From positions 62,001-126,000 of the forward strand of contig NZ_SKCH01000004.1 of the NCBI RefSeq assembly GCF_005434945.1: a stretch of DNA of 64,000 nucleotides, read 5' to 3'. The notes beneath the pieces are model-generated. The model saw only the letters and a program-made list of their open reading frames with translations. It was not told where the DNA came from and ran no database searches. The position numbers and the translations under genes are program-made. The stretch is from Prescottella subtropica (lineage in GTDB: Bacteria; Actinomycetota; Actinomycetes; Mycobacteriales; Mycobacteriaceae). Below, piece after piece: positions 7,479 to 15,638 of this stretch; the first letter of the stretch is position 1; every line of letters starts with the position of its first letter.

Positions 7479-8391
7479 TGCGCAGCGCCTCCTCCTCGTC
7501 CGTGGTGAGGGGGTGCTGCAGGTGCGCGACGTTGCGGGCTACCTGTTCGGGGGTGGCGGAGCCGACGAGCACCGACGCGATCTGTGGTTGGGCGTCGAGC
7601 CATGCGATCGCGAGTTCGGACAGTGGGCGTCCCAGTTTCCCGGCCACGACGAGTAGTTCTTCGACGCGGTCGAGGGCGGTGTCGGTGGCGGTGGCTGCGA
7701 AGTAGTCGGAGCGGTCGAATCGGGATCCGGTCGGGAACGGCGTGTTCTTGCGGTATTTGCCGGTGAGCAGGCCCGCGGCGAGCGGGTAGAACGGGATCAC
7801 TGCGAGATCGTTCTCCTCGCAGGCGGGGACGATGGTGTCCTCGACGCCGCGTTCGAGCAGGTTCCATTCGATCTGGGCGGCGACGAATCGCGGCAGGGCG
7901 CGTGCGGTGGCGGTGTGCACGCTGTCGGTGATCTGGTCGGCGGTGACGTTGGAGCATGCGACGTACCGGACCTTGCCGGCGTGGACCAGTTCGTCGAGGG
8001 CGCCGAGGGTGTCCTCGATGGGGACCTGCGGGTCGGGCATGTGCTGGTAGTAGAGGTCGATGTGGTCGACGCCGAGGCGGCGCAGGCTGGCGTCGCACGC
8101 GCGGTGCACGTAGTCCGGCGCCGAGCCGCGGTCGGTGTCGCTCATGGGTCCGCCGAATTTCGTTGCGACGACGGCCTGTTCGCGTCGGCCGGCGAGTGCG
8201 GCGCCGAGGTGTCGTTCGGATTCGCCGGCCGAGTAGATGTCGGCGGTGTCGAAGAACGTGATCCCGTGTTCGAGGGCGGCGTCGACGACGGTGCGGGACT
8301 GTTCCGGGTCGGTGCGTGATCCGAAGTTGTTGCAGCCCAATGATACTGCCGAGACGGAGAGGTCGGTTCCGGGGATGGTGGTGTACTTCAT
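7459..8391 (-). CDS. Aldo/keto reductase
   Basis: A 310-residue NADPH-dependent oxidoreductase of the Kv-beta/YghZ-like AKR class. Seen are the N-terminal VSAVSLGCNNFG, the catalytic Asp-Tyr region (FDTADIYSAGESERHLGAAL), Lys in VVATKFGG, His in HIDLYYQHMPDPQ, and the C-terminal cofactor loop LVGSATPEQVARNVAHL. The start at 8391 (MKYTTIPGTDLSVS) begins at the first strand; longer readings add an unrelated leader. The substrate is unknown. The stop codon lies inside the palindrome 7433-7478. Confidence 0.9.
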   Translation of the reverse strand: MKYTTIPGTDLSVSAVSLGCNNFGSRTDPEQSRTVVDAALEHGITFFDTADIYSAGESERHLGAALAGRREQAVVATKFGGPMSDTDRGSAPDYVHRACDASLRRLGVDHIDLYYQHMPDPQVPIEDTLGALDELVHAGKVRYVACSNVTADQITDSVHTATARALPRFVAAQIEWNLLERGVEDTIVPACEENDLAVIPFYPLAAGLLTGKYRKNTPFPTGSRFDRSDYFAATATDTALDRVEELLVVAGKLGRPLSELAIAWLDAQPQIASVLVGSATPEQVARNVAHLQHPLTTDEEEALRTCAPFR

Positions 8392-8496
8392 GGGCGGACT
8401 GTACGCCGGTGGCGTGACGGCGGGCGACGGTGAATTCCGGTGTGTGGGCACTCTCGGGGAACCGGCGTGTGCGTACCGGCTAGTATTCGGTCCGTA

Positions 8497-8510
8497 CGAA
8501 CGTATGTGCG
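8497..8510 (+). promoter_or_regulatory. LexA (SOS) box-like site
   Basis: CGAACGTATGTGCG differs in one base from the actinobacterial LexA core CGAAC-N4-GTTCG. It lies 16 bases upstream of the HNH nuclease start and just downstream of a possible -10 hexamer TAGTAT (8481-8486), a position suited to repression. Confidence 0.4.
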
Positions 8511-8525
8511 AGAGATGAGGTTCGG

Positions 8526-9302
8526 TTGAGATCGTCGATGTCCGGTTCGATGCGTCGTGTGCTCACGTTGGCGGGCACGGTCGTGCTCGCGGTGGTGTTG
8601 GCGATCGGGTACGTCGCCGTCGACACGTGGTTCGGGTCGAAGGACGAGCCGTCCGGTCCGGTTCCGCCGTCGGTCGCGTCCGGTGAGATCGAGGAGTTGC
8701 TCGCGCGGTTGACGGTTGCGCCGGAAGCGCCGATGACCGGGTACAGCCGGGAGAAGTTTCCGCACTGGGACCGGAATCTGCCCGAACACGGGTTCGGTGA
8801 CGGGTTCGCGGAGTATTCCCGGTGCACCACTCGGGACGTGATGATGCTGCGTGACGCGGTCGGTTCGGTGCGGCTGGACCCGAAGACGTGCGAGTTGATC
8901 GTCGGCAAGGGTGGCGGCTGGCAGGACGAGTACGGGTTCGTCGACCGTAAGACCGGGGAGTTGCGTCCGTACAAGAAGATGGAGAAGCCGTCCGACGTGG
9001 ACGCCGAGCACATCGTCGCGTTGGCGGAGGCGTGGCGGTCGGGGGCGGCCGGTCTCGACGAGGACACCCGTCGCAGGATCGCGAACGACGCCGTCAATCT
9101 GGTGGCCGCGGACCCGTCGGCGAACCGGTCCAAGGGCGACCAGGATGCCGCGAACTACCTGCCGCCCGGAAAGTTTCGCTGCACATACGTCGATCGGTAT
9201 CTGCACGTCAAGGTAAAGTACGGCCTCACCGTCGACCCGGCGGAGCAGGCGGCCCTGCGCACCGCCGTCGACGACTGTGTCCGTCAGGGCGCGTTCCGGT
9301 AG
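8526..9302 (+). CDS. Membrane-anchored or secreted HNH (DUF1524-like) endonuclease
   Basis: A 258-residue protein. I use TTG 8526 as start because AGATGAGG sits five bases before it. An N-terminal hydrophobic segment (VLTLAGTVVLAVVLAIGYVAV) should export or anchor it. The C-terminal half has the DUF1524/GmrSD-C type HNH core: DAEHIVALAEAWRSGA with the catalytic His, then ANDAVNLVAADPSANRSKGD with the Asn and metal-side His-equivalent pattern, then YLPP and a Cys-containing CTYVDRY. Many actinobacterial homologues are exported nucleases. The upstream LexA-like box suggests induction by DNA damage. No restriction partner is present. Confidence 0.82.
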   Translation: MRSSMSGSMRRVLTLAGTVVLAVVLAIGYVAVDTWFGSKDEPSGPVPPSVASGEIEELLARLTVAPEAPMTGYSREKFPHWDRNLPEHGFGDGFAEYSRCTTRDVMMLRDAVGSVRLDPKTCELIVGKGGGWQDEYGFVDRKTGELRPYKKMEKPSDVDAEHIVALAEAWRSGAAGLDEDTRRRIANDAVNLVAADPSANRSKGDQDAANYLPPGKFRCTYVDRYLHVKVKYGLTVDPAEQAALRTAVDDCVRQGAFR

Positions 9303-9337
9303 AGGAGGCTCGGATCATCGACATCGCCGCAATCCGC

Positions 9338-9577
9338 ATGCCGGTCGCCGTCATGACCGAGGAGGAGGGGACGGTGTCCGGGCTACTGGACGTCGCCGTC
9401 GACGCCGCGGGACGGGGACTGGTCCGCTACCGGGCCACCGACGACTGGTTGACGATCGGGAACCTCGATGCCGACCCGCCGATCACGTGGGCGGCGCTCG
9501 ACGATCTGGTGGATGCGATCGAGTCCGGTGTCGGGGTGCGGGACACTGCGGGGAATCTGATCCCGTTCGAGGCCTGA
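9338..9577 (+). CDS. Small hypothetical protein
   Basis: A reading frame of 79 residues from ATG 9338 ending 30 bases before the next gene. Codon use is that of a real gene. The sequence (GLLDVAVDAAGRGLVRYRATDDWLTIGN) looks like a small beta-rich domain; no family recognised. A good AGGAGG (9303-9308) lies too far from ATG 9338 but 5-8 bases before two ATC codons (9314, 9317) in the same frame, whose product would begin IIDIAAIRMPVAV. Initiation at ATC would be unusual. It lies between the HNH nuclease and the exporter on the same strand. Confidence 0.55.
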   Translation: MPVAVMTEEEGTVSGLLDVAVDAAGRGLVRYRATDDWLTIGNLDADPPITWAALDDLVDAIESGVGVRDTAGNLIPFEA

Positions 9578-9607
9578 GCTTCGGCGGTACACGGGAGGGG
9601 ACAACGG

Positions 9608-10897
9608 ATGCGATCACTGCACACGTGGAGGCTCTGGCTGGCTCCGACCGCGGTGGTCGCGGTCGTGATGTCCCTGTTGGCCGCGCTGTACATGGGCGGC
9701 ATCCTCGATCCGGCGAAGCATCTGCGGGGCTTCCCGATCGCACTGGTGAACCAGGACGTCGGCGATGTGATCGACGGTCCGGACGGTCCGGTGCGGGAGA
9801 ATTTCGGCGACGAGATCGCGGCCGGTCTCGTCGCGAACGTGCCCGCCGACAAGGTCGATCTGCAGCAGCTTCCGTGGGTGGAGGCGGCATCGCGGCTCGG
9901 TAAGGGCGAGTTGTTCGGGGCCATCGTCATTCCGAGTGACTTCACCAAGCGCACAGCGATTCTCGCGCAGGCGTCGGTGATTCCGGGTGACGTGGAGAAG
10001 CCGATCGTCACGGCCTACACCAATCCGCGGGCGGGAAGTTTCGGGATCGGGATCACCGAGGCGATCACGAGTACCGCGCTCGCACAGGTGAACACGATGA
10101 TGGGCGACAAGCTCACGGCGACGGTGAACGACCGGCTGGCGTCGGTCGCTCCCGGTACGACGGTGTCCGGTGCCGCGGCCCTCACGCTGGCGCAACCGGT
10201 CGACGTCCTGACCGTGCAACACAATCCGCTGCCGCCGGGGACCGGAAATGGGTTGTCCGCCTTCTATTTCGCATTGCTGCTGGTGTTGGCCGGCTTCACC
10301 GGGGCCACGATCGTCAGTTCGATCGTCGACAGCACACTCGGATTCGCCCCCACCGAGTACGGGCCGTGGTACGTGCACCGGGAGTCGGCGGGAATCAGTC
10401 GATTCCGGACATTGCTCGTGAAATGGGGAGTGATGGCGGTACTCGGCGCACTGGTGTCGGCGCTGTACATCGCGATCACCGGTGCGCTCGGCATGCCGAT
10501 ACCGAATGCGCTGGCACTGTGGGAGTTCGGTGCATTCGCGATCACCGCGATCGGGGTGACGGCGCTGTCGGTGATGGCGGCGTTCGGTACCGTCGGGATG
10601 CTGATCAATCTGGTGGTGTTCGTGATCATGGGGCTGCCGTCGTCCGGCGGCGCGATCCCGATCGAGGCGACCCCGCGGATCTACGAACTCCTCGCCCAGT
10701 TCGAGCCCATGCATCAGGTGTTCGTCGGGGTCCGCGCGATCCTCTACTTCGACGGCAGCGCCGGCGCCGGACTGCTGCACGCGGTGTGGATGACCGGGGT
10801 CGGGCTGGTCATCGGACTCGTACTCGGGGCCGCGGTCACCCACTTCTACGATTCCCGCGGACTGCACCGGACCCGGAAGGGCACGTCAGCCGTGTGA
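9608..10897 (+). CDS. YhgE/Pip-like (DUF3533) membrane protein
   Basis: A 429-residue protein with one N-terminal membrane segment (LAPTAVVAVVMSLLAALYM), a large outer domain of about 180 residues (FPIALVNQDVGD opening motif), and five or six membrane segments from about residue 215 on. This layout, and the opening motif, match the YhgE/Pip and SNG1/DUF3533 group, distant relatives of ABC-2 permeases often linked to export or phage-infection phenotypes. No ATPase gene is adjacent. The ribosome site GAGGGGACAACGG fits ATG 9608. The substrate is unknown. Confidence 0.8.
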   Translation: MRSLHTWRLWLAPTAVVAVVMSLLAALYMGGILDPAKHLRGFPIALVNQDVGDVIDGPDGPVRENFGDEIAAGLVANVPADKVDLQQLPWVEAASRLGKGELFGAIVIPSDFTKRTAILAQASVIPGDVEKPIVTAYTNPRAGSFGIGITEAITSTALAQVNTMMGDKLTATVNDRLASVAPGTTVSGAAALTLAQPVDVLTVQHNPLPPGTGNGLSAFYFALLLVLAGFTGATIVSSIVDSTLGFAPTEYGPWYVHRESAGISRFRTLLVKWGVMAVLGALVSALYIAITGALGMPIPNALALWEFGAFAITAIGVTALSVMAAFGTVGMLINLVVFVIMGLPSSGGAIPIEATPRIYELLAQFEPMHQVFVGVRAILYFDGSAGAGLLHAVWMTGVGLVIGLVLGAAVTHFYDSRGLHRTRKGTSAV

Positions 10898-11059
10898 ATC
10901 GCGGGACCGGCGGTTCTCCTCGTCGAGGCTCGCGGGATCCCAGTCGAGATCGGAGCCGAGTTCCTCGACATCGCCGCGCCGGACGACACGACCGATCAGC
11001 ACGGCCGCCACGCAGGCGAGGACGAGCCACCCGCCCAGAGCGATCCACAACCACGACAT
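10886..11059 (-). CDS. Small single-span membrane protein
   Basis: A 57-residue frame read on the - strand: MSWLWIALGGWLVLACVAAV as a membrane helix, then VLIGRVVRRGD and an acidic tail (DVEELGSDLDWDPASLDEEN). It has the basic-after-helix pattern of an N-out or tail-exposed small membrane protein. Its end overlaps the stop of the YhgE-like gene by 12 bases in convergent orientation. No family recognised. Confidence 0.65.
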   Translation of the reverse strand: MSWLWIALGGWLVLACVAAVLIGRVVRRGDVEELGSDLDWDPASLDEENRRSRDSHG

Positions 11060-11107
11060 GACATCGTTTCTAGCAGCGCACCCTGTGAAAAAGCGAAGCG
11101 CGCGATG

Positions 11108-11410
11108 TCACGCGAGGGTGAGGGCGTCCACCGGGGCGCGGAACAGGGTGCGGGCCTGCTGCACCGTCAGCACCGGCACCTCGAGGGCGCGGACCTGCGC
11201 GAGCAGGGCGGCCTCGGCGGGCGTGCAGATGCCGTCGAGGGCGTCGTCGTCGACCACCGCGTACGCGACGCCGTCGGCGACCGCCTCGACGGAACGGAAT
11301 CCGCGCCCGGACGCCAGGGAATGCGCTTCCTGCAGTGCCGTCGAACTGCCGACGAACACCACCTCACCTGCGAACGCGGGAACACTTCCATCGACGACGG
11401 CGAATTCCAT
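11108..11410 (-). CDS. Small BRCT-like hypothetical protein
   Basis: A 100-residue protein from ATG 11410 with AGGAGTCCCG directly before it. The alternating pattern (GEVVFVGSS..., a Gly-containing GRGFRSVEAVADGVAYAVVDDDAL, then a helix and VRALEVPVLTVQQARTLF) resembles a single BRCT fold, where a strand-VVxD segment follows a conserved Gly. The match is weak and made by eye. Function unknown. Confidence 0.6.
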   Translation of the reverse strand: MEFAVVDGSVPAFAGEVVFVGSSTALQEAHSLASGRGFRSVEAVADGVAYAVVDDDALDGICTPAEAALLAQVRALEVPVLTVQQARTLFRAPVDALTLA

Positions 11411-11519
11411 CGGGACTCCTTGTTGCGACTCGTGGCAGCGCGACGGCCGACGGTGAGCATCGGATGCGTGCTCGGATGCGGCGACCCCACGGATCGCGGG
11501 GTTCTCGCATCGTAAGTCG

Positions 11520-11539
11520 CCGCGCGCGAATCCGCGCGG
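11520..11539 (-). terminator. Hairpin downstream of the small membrane protein gene
   Basis: A 7-bp GC stem CCGCGCG/CGCGCGG with a 6-base loop lies 20 bases beyond the stop of the - strand gene at 11560. Confidence 0.4.
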
Positions 11540-11559
11540 TTCTTCGGGGACTGCACCGG

Positions 11560-11829
11560 TCAAGTGCGGACGTGCCAGGTCCGTGCCGCGACGACGATTG
11601 CGATGACCGACAACAGATCCGACACCGTGACGCCGTGTTCCGGGGTGAGCGTCCACAGGATGTGCCCCTCGATCGGACCGTTGACGAGCACCCACACCAC
11701 CGCGAGCACGACGAGACACACGGCGGCGGGCCGACTCGGCCGCGCCAGACACCACGCACCCACGACGAGAAGCAGATTCATAGTCAGAACGGGATAGAAG
11801 ACGTCGACCATCGGATCATCCTGACTCAT
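11560..11829 (-). CDS. Small three-span membrane protein
   Basis: An 89-residue protein with three predicted membrane helices: FYPVLTMNLLLVVGAWCLA, AAVCLVVLAVVWVLVNGPI and VSDLLSVIAIVVAARTW. The motif NGPIEGHILWTLTPEHGVTVSDLL between helices 2 and 3 looks conserved in type, with His and Glu residues facing one side. It starts 11 bases after the hydrolase stop and is likely cotranscribed with it. ATG 11811 is an alternative start. Function unknown. Confidence 0.7.
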   Translation of the reverse strand: MSQDDPMVDVFYPVLTMNLLLVVGAWCLARPSRPAAVCLVVLAVVWVLVNGPIEGHILWTLTPEHGVTVSDLLSVIAIVVAARTWHVRT

Positions 11830-11839
11830 CGGCCGGCTT

Positions 11840-12580
11840 TCAGTCGCGTTCCCGGACCTGCGCGACGGCGTCGGCGATCGGAGCCGACAGTGTCGGGCCG
11901 TGGCCGGGGACGATCGTGTCGGCGTCGAGCCCGGTGAGCGCATCCAACGCGGCGAGAGTGTCCCCGGTGCCGTGATCGAACACCGGTGGAAGCAGTTGCG
12001 GGCCAAGAACCTTCGACAGCGGGTGGGCGGTGACGAGGGCATCGCCGGTGATGACGACCCCGTGCCGCGGCAGATGGAAGGCGGTGTGCCCGGACGTGTG
12101 CCCGTGCGTGGCGACCGGTACCGGGGCGCCGGGGATGTCGATGCTGCCGTCGGCGGGAAACGCCCGCACGTTCGGGATCGCAACCTTCCTCGTGGCGCCG
12201 GCGCGGGCGACCCGCAGCAGCCACGGCAGCACGCCGTGCTTGTGGATCATCGGCAGGAAATCGGGGGCGGCGGCCTGCTCCAGATAGTCGCGGCGGGCGT
12301 GCGCCACCTCGACGGCATCGGTGTACACGGGCGTCCCGTACCGCTCGTGGAATGCCGCGACCGCCCCCATGTGGTCGATGTGCGCGTGCGTCAACAACAG
12401 CGCCTGCACATCCTCCGGGTGCCGACCCAACGACCGGATCGCCCGCTCCGCCACCGCGACATCCCGCGGATAACCGCCGTCGACCAGCGTCAACGCGTCA
12501 CCGTCCCGCAGAATCACCATGTTCACATCGGTCCCGGACACCTGGAAGACGCCGGACGCCACCTCGCTCATCACCGTCAC
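11840..12580 (-). CDS. Metallo-beta-lactamase-fold hydrolase
   Basis: A 246-residue MBL-fold enzyme. The metal ligands are complete: THAHIDHMG (HxHxDH), GHTSGHTAFHL, TGDALV and PGHGPT. The DGGYPRD loop and overall length suit the glyoxalase II/quorum-lactonase-like group. The substrate is unknown. It is followed at once by the small membrane protein gene, and both read away from the tRNA. Confidence 0.88.
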   Translation of the reverse strand: MTVMSEVASGVFQVSGTDVNMVILRDGDALTLVDGGYPRDVAVAERAIRSLGRHPEDVQALLLTHAHIDHMGAVAAFHERYGTPVYTDAVEVAHARRDYLEQAAAPDFLPMIHKHGVLPWLLRVARAGATRKVAIPNVRAFPADGSIDIPGAPVPVATHGHTSGHTAFHLPRHGVVITGDALVTAHPLSKVLGPQLLPPVFDHGTGDTLAALDALTGLDADTIVPGHGPTLSAPIADAVAQVRERD

Positions 12581-12672
12581 AGTTGATCATGATGCGGTAG
12601 CGGCGTGGATGTGTGATCGATCAGGCGATGGCCCGGGGTACGATCGGTCAGGAAGTGGGAAATACCCGAGAG

Positions 12673-12743
12673 AGCCGATGACGGGAATCGAACCCGCGTA
12701 TTCAGCTTGGGAAGCTGATGTTCTACCATTGAACTACATCGGC
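12673..12743 (-). tRNA. tRNA-Gly, anticodon CCC
   Basis: Read on the - strand from 12743: acceptor stem GCCGATG pairs with CATCGGC. The D arm carries TTCAATGGTAGAA, the anticodon loop is TTCCCAA (anticodon CCC, codon GGG), and the T arm contains GGTTCGATTCC. The discriminator is U and CCA is not encoded. Length is 71 bases. Confidence 0.95.
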
Positions 12744-12867
12744 ATACAGGCCGTACGCTGCGGTTTTCCGATTTCTCAACTGCAACCGGCCTGCAAGCGG
12801 CAACTCTAGCAGAAGCCTCGTCGTGGGCGCCCGAGGTGGTCCGTCGGCGTGTCGGTAGCCTTGCGGT

Positions 12868-13455
12868 GTGCTGCTCTCAGATCGTGACATCCGTGCCGAG
12901 ATCGCTTCCGGACGCCTGGGTATCGACCCGTTCGATACGGAGATGGTGCAGCCGTCCAGCGTGGACGTCCGACTCGACGGCCTGTTCCGGGTCTTCGACA
13001 ACACCAAGTACACGCACATCGATCCGGCGCTGCGGCAGGACGAGTTGACGTCGCTCGTCGAGCCGGCGGCGGGCGAGCCGTTCGTGCTGCACCCCGGTGA
13101 GTTCGTTCTCGGTTCCACCCGCGAGGTGTGCACGCTGCCCGACGATCTCGCCGGACGACTCGAGGGCAAGTCCAGCCTCGGCCGACTCGGACTGCTCACA
13201 CATTCCACCGCAGGCTTCATCGACCCCGGATTCAGCGGGCACATCACGCTCGAACTCTCCAACGTCGCGAACCTGCCCATCACGTTGTGGCCGGGCATGA
13301 AGATCGGGCAGCTGTGCCTGCTCCGGCTCAGCAGTGCCGCCGAGAGTCCGTACGGCAGTTCGTCCGTCGGCTCGAAGTACCAGGGGCAGCGGGGACCGAC
13401 GCCGTCGCGGGCGTACCTCAACTTCCCGACGCACCCGAGCAGCGCAGCGCGCTGA
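12868..13455 (+). CDS. dcd: dCTP deaminase
   Basis: A 195-residue dCTP deaminase from GTG 12868 ([15 protein letters not shown]). The core motifs are [21 protein letters not shown] with the Ser and Arg of the active site, [19 protein letters not shown] with the general-base Glu, and a C-terminal lid [16 protein letters not shown]. In mycobacteria the enzyme is bifunctional (dCTP to dUMP), and this sequence is of that length and type. The next gene cluster includes UDP-glucose dehydrogenase, echoing the dcd-udgA pair of M. tuberculosis, but here an EPS priming gene lies between them. Confidence 0.95.
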   Translation: MLLSDRDIRAEIASGRLGIDPFDTEMVQPSSVDVRLDGLFRVFDNTKYTHIDPALRQDELTSLVEPAAGEPFVLHPGEFVLGSTREVCTLPDDLAGRLEGKSSLGRLGLLTHSTAGFIDPGFSGHITLELSNVANLPITLWPGMKIGQLCLLRLSSAAESPYGSSSVGSKYQGQRGPTPSRAYLNFPTHPSSAAR

Positions 13456-14005
13456 CCCTGTCGCGCAGCGGGTTCGGCAACCTCCGGGCTGATTGAACGT
13501 TCATGCAGTAGCCACTCGATGAAGTGTGTTTTGGATCACATCAGGATGGGTGTGTTCTTGCCGGCGGTCACACTTCCTGTCGTCCGGTCGGCGATGAACG
13601 TGTGTCAGTATCCGCCGGGTCGCTACGGTCGAGTCGATGCCGCAGTCCCGATATCGGCCCCAGATGCTGCACTCGGTGCGCATGGTCCGCGCAGGTGGAT
13701 TCGGTTACCGGACGGTAGTGCCGCCGCCTGCGGGGCGTAAAAAGGTCGTTCTCCCTGTTGAATTCGGAACAAAGTGATGTTCGTTCCGTGTGGACGTGAC
13801 GGACATTCGTCCAGGTCCGTGCAGGTGGAACAGGTCGACCGTTCGGGTCTGCCGGTCGTTCGTTTCACGCTGTGACGGGCGTAACCGCGTGCTACAACCA
13901 TTTCGTACAGCGGAGGGTGCCGGATTCAACGGAGGCACCGGACTCCACAGCAAGATCGGCCCGTCGGGGGTCATGTCATGTGTGATGGTCGATGGAGGTG
14001 ACGGC
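13456..14005 (+). promoter_or_regulatory. Long leader/promoter region of the exopolysaccharide operon
   Basis: About 550 bases without a convincing gene; the frame of the priming transferase stays open here, but the start with a ribosome site is at 14006. It contains a perfect 10-bp palindrome TGAACGTTCA (13494-13503), a CRP-like site (13525-13540) and AT-richer stretches around 13740-13790 that could hold a promoter. Confidence 0.55.
13525..13540. promoter_or_regulatory. CRP/GlxR-like site
   Basis: TGTGTTTTGGATCACA has the TGTG-N8-CACA arms of the actinobacterial CRP consensus TGTGA-N6-TCACA, with one inner position off. It would place the EPS operon under cAMP/carbon control. Confidence 0.4.
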
Positions 14006-15541
14006 GTGACGGCTTCGCGCTACCTGGAAACAGGGACCGAAGCCGGGATGGTGGGGGAGAACTCGCCACTCCGGTTAGTGAACGAATCTTCTCTGCAACA
14101 CAATTCGCGCAGCCGCTGGCAACACTGCTACGTGAGCCGACTCCGGGTCGTCGACACCGTCGTCGTGGCCGCCGCGGTCGCTGCGGCACAGGTCGCGCGC
14201 TTCGGAACGACACCGGAAGCGGTCACGGCCGGAACGATTTCCGGGCTCAGCTACACGATGATGTCGATCGCGCTCGGCGCGTTGTGGCTCGCGATGCTGG
14301 CGATCCACCGCACCCGTTCCACCCGCGTCATCGGTGCCGGGGCCGAGGAGTACCGGCGCATCACGGTCGCCACGTTCCAGTTGTTCGGCATCATCGGAAT
14401 CCTCAGCCTGCTGTTCCAGGCGGACCTCGCACGTGGTTACCTCGCCATCGCGTTCCCGCTGGGCCTGGTCGGTCTGCTCGCCGGACGGTGGGTCGTGCGG
14501 AAGATAGTGGCCCGCAAGCGGGCCAACGGTGACTGCTACACCTCGGTGCTGGTCGTCGGCGGCCGGCGATCCGTGCTGACGATGACCCGGAACTTCGAGC
14601 GTGAGGCGGCGTCCGGCTACCGCGTCGTGGGTGTGTGCGTACCGGGTTCCGGCTACCGAGACGACGAGCACATCGTGGTCGACGGCCGGGAGATCCCGGT
14701 CCTCGGTAACGAGTACGCGGTGGTCGACGCGCTGCAGCAGTGCGGCGCCGACACCGTCGTCGTCACAGCCACCGAGCAACTCGGGCACGACGGAATCCGC
14801 AGTCTCGTATGGGATCTCGAACCGTCCAACGTCGATCTTGTCGTCGCGCCCGGCGTCGTCGACGTCGCCGGACCGCGTCTGGTGATGCGTCCGGTCGCCG
14901 GATTCCCGCTCATCCACGTCGAGAAGCCGCAGTATCACGGAGCCAAGAGCTTCGGGAAGACCGCATTCGACATGTGCTTCGCGCTCGCGGCCCTGCTCCT
15001 GATCTCACCGGTGATGCTGGTCGCCGCAATCGCCGTCAAGACCACCAGTCGCGGCCCCGTCCTCTACAAGTCCGAGCGCATCGGACTCGACGGCGCACCG
15101 TTCCCGATGCTCAAGTTCCGCACCATGGTCGACGGAGCCGACAGGCAGGTCACCGCACTGCTCGACCAGAACGACGGCGCCGGCGTCCTGTTCAAGATGA
15201 AGGACGACCCACGCATCACCCCGGTCGGAAAGTTCCTGCGCAAGTACAGCCTCGACGAACTCCCACAGTTCGTGAATGTCCTTCGCGGCGAGATGAGCGT
15301 CGTCGGACCGAGACCACCACTCCGCCGCGAAGTCGACGCCTACGACGGAACCGTCCGACGACGCATGCTCGTCAAACCTGGCCTCACCGGCCTGTGGCAG
15401 GTCAGTGGACGCAGCGATCTTTCCTGGGACGAGACTGTGCGCCTTGACCTTTCGTACGTCGAGAACTGGTCGATGATGCAGGACATCCTCATCGTCGGCA
15501 AGACCGTGCGGGCCGTGACCGCCGGTAGCGGCGCGTACTGA
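14006..15541 (+). CDS. Undecaprenyl-phosphate sugar phosphotransferase (WbaP/WcaJ type)
   Basis: A 511-residue polyprenyl glycosylphosphotransferase that would prime repeat-unit assembly by moving a sugar-1-phosphate onto undecaprenyl phosphate. Four N-terminal membrane segments (about residues 45-180) are followed by a CoA-binding-like Rossmann region (SVLVVGGRRSVLTMTRNF, about 190-330) and the C-terminal catalytic domain. That domain has one membrane hairpin (FDMCFALAALLLISPVMLVAA) and the motifs GPVLYKSERIG, MLKFRTM, LRKYSLDELPQFVNVLRGEMS, VGPRPPL and KPGLTGLWQVSGRS. The GTG at 14006 follows GGAGGTGACGGC, which decides the start over longer readings. First gene of the EPS operon; the sugar is not determined. 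Confidence 0.93.
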   Translation: MTASRYLETGTEAGMVGENSPLRLVNESSLQHNSRSRWQHCYVSRLRVVDTVVVAAAVAAAQVARFGTTPEAVTAGTISGLSYTMMSIALGALWLAMLAIHRTRSTRVIGAGAEEYRRITVATFQLFGIIGILSLLFQADLARGYLAIAFPLGLVGLLAGRWVVRKIVARKRANGDCYTSVLVVGGRRSVLTMTRNFEREAASGYRVVGVCVPGSGYRDDEHIVVDGREIPVLGNEYAVVDALQQCGADTVVVTATEQLGHDGIRSLVWDLEPSNVDLVVAPGVVDVAGPRLVMRPVAGFPLIHVEKPQYHGAKSFGKTAFDMCFALAALLLISPVMLVAAIAVKTTSRGPVLYKSERIGLDGAPFPMLKFRTMVDGADRQVTALLDQNDGAGVLFKMKDDPRITPVGKFLRKYSLDELPQFVNVLRGEMSVVGPRPPLRREVDAYDGTVRRRMLVKPGLTGLWQVSGRSDLSWDETVRLDLSYVENWSMMQDILIVGKTVRAVTAGSGAY

Positions 15542-15638
15542 CACCGCGACCACCCACATCCCCCCCATTCGTACGACGAACCTCACCACAGCGGTGCGGG
15601 AGTTCGTCGACCCCGAACTTCGAAGGTAAGGCAGAACT

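Noticed and set aside
13790-14005. Upstream extension of the priming transferase reading frame.
   Set aside because: The extra 72 residues have no family counterpart, and GTG 14006 has a strong GGAGGT ribosome site at correct distance.
13456-14005. Short frames in the EPS leader (for example around 13519-13740).
   Set aside because: No ribosome site, no coding-like composition and no family; more likely untranslated control DNA.
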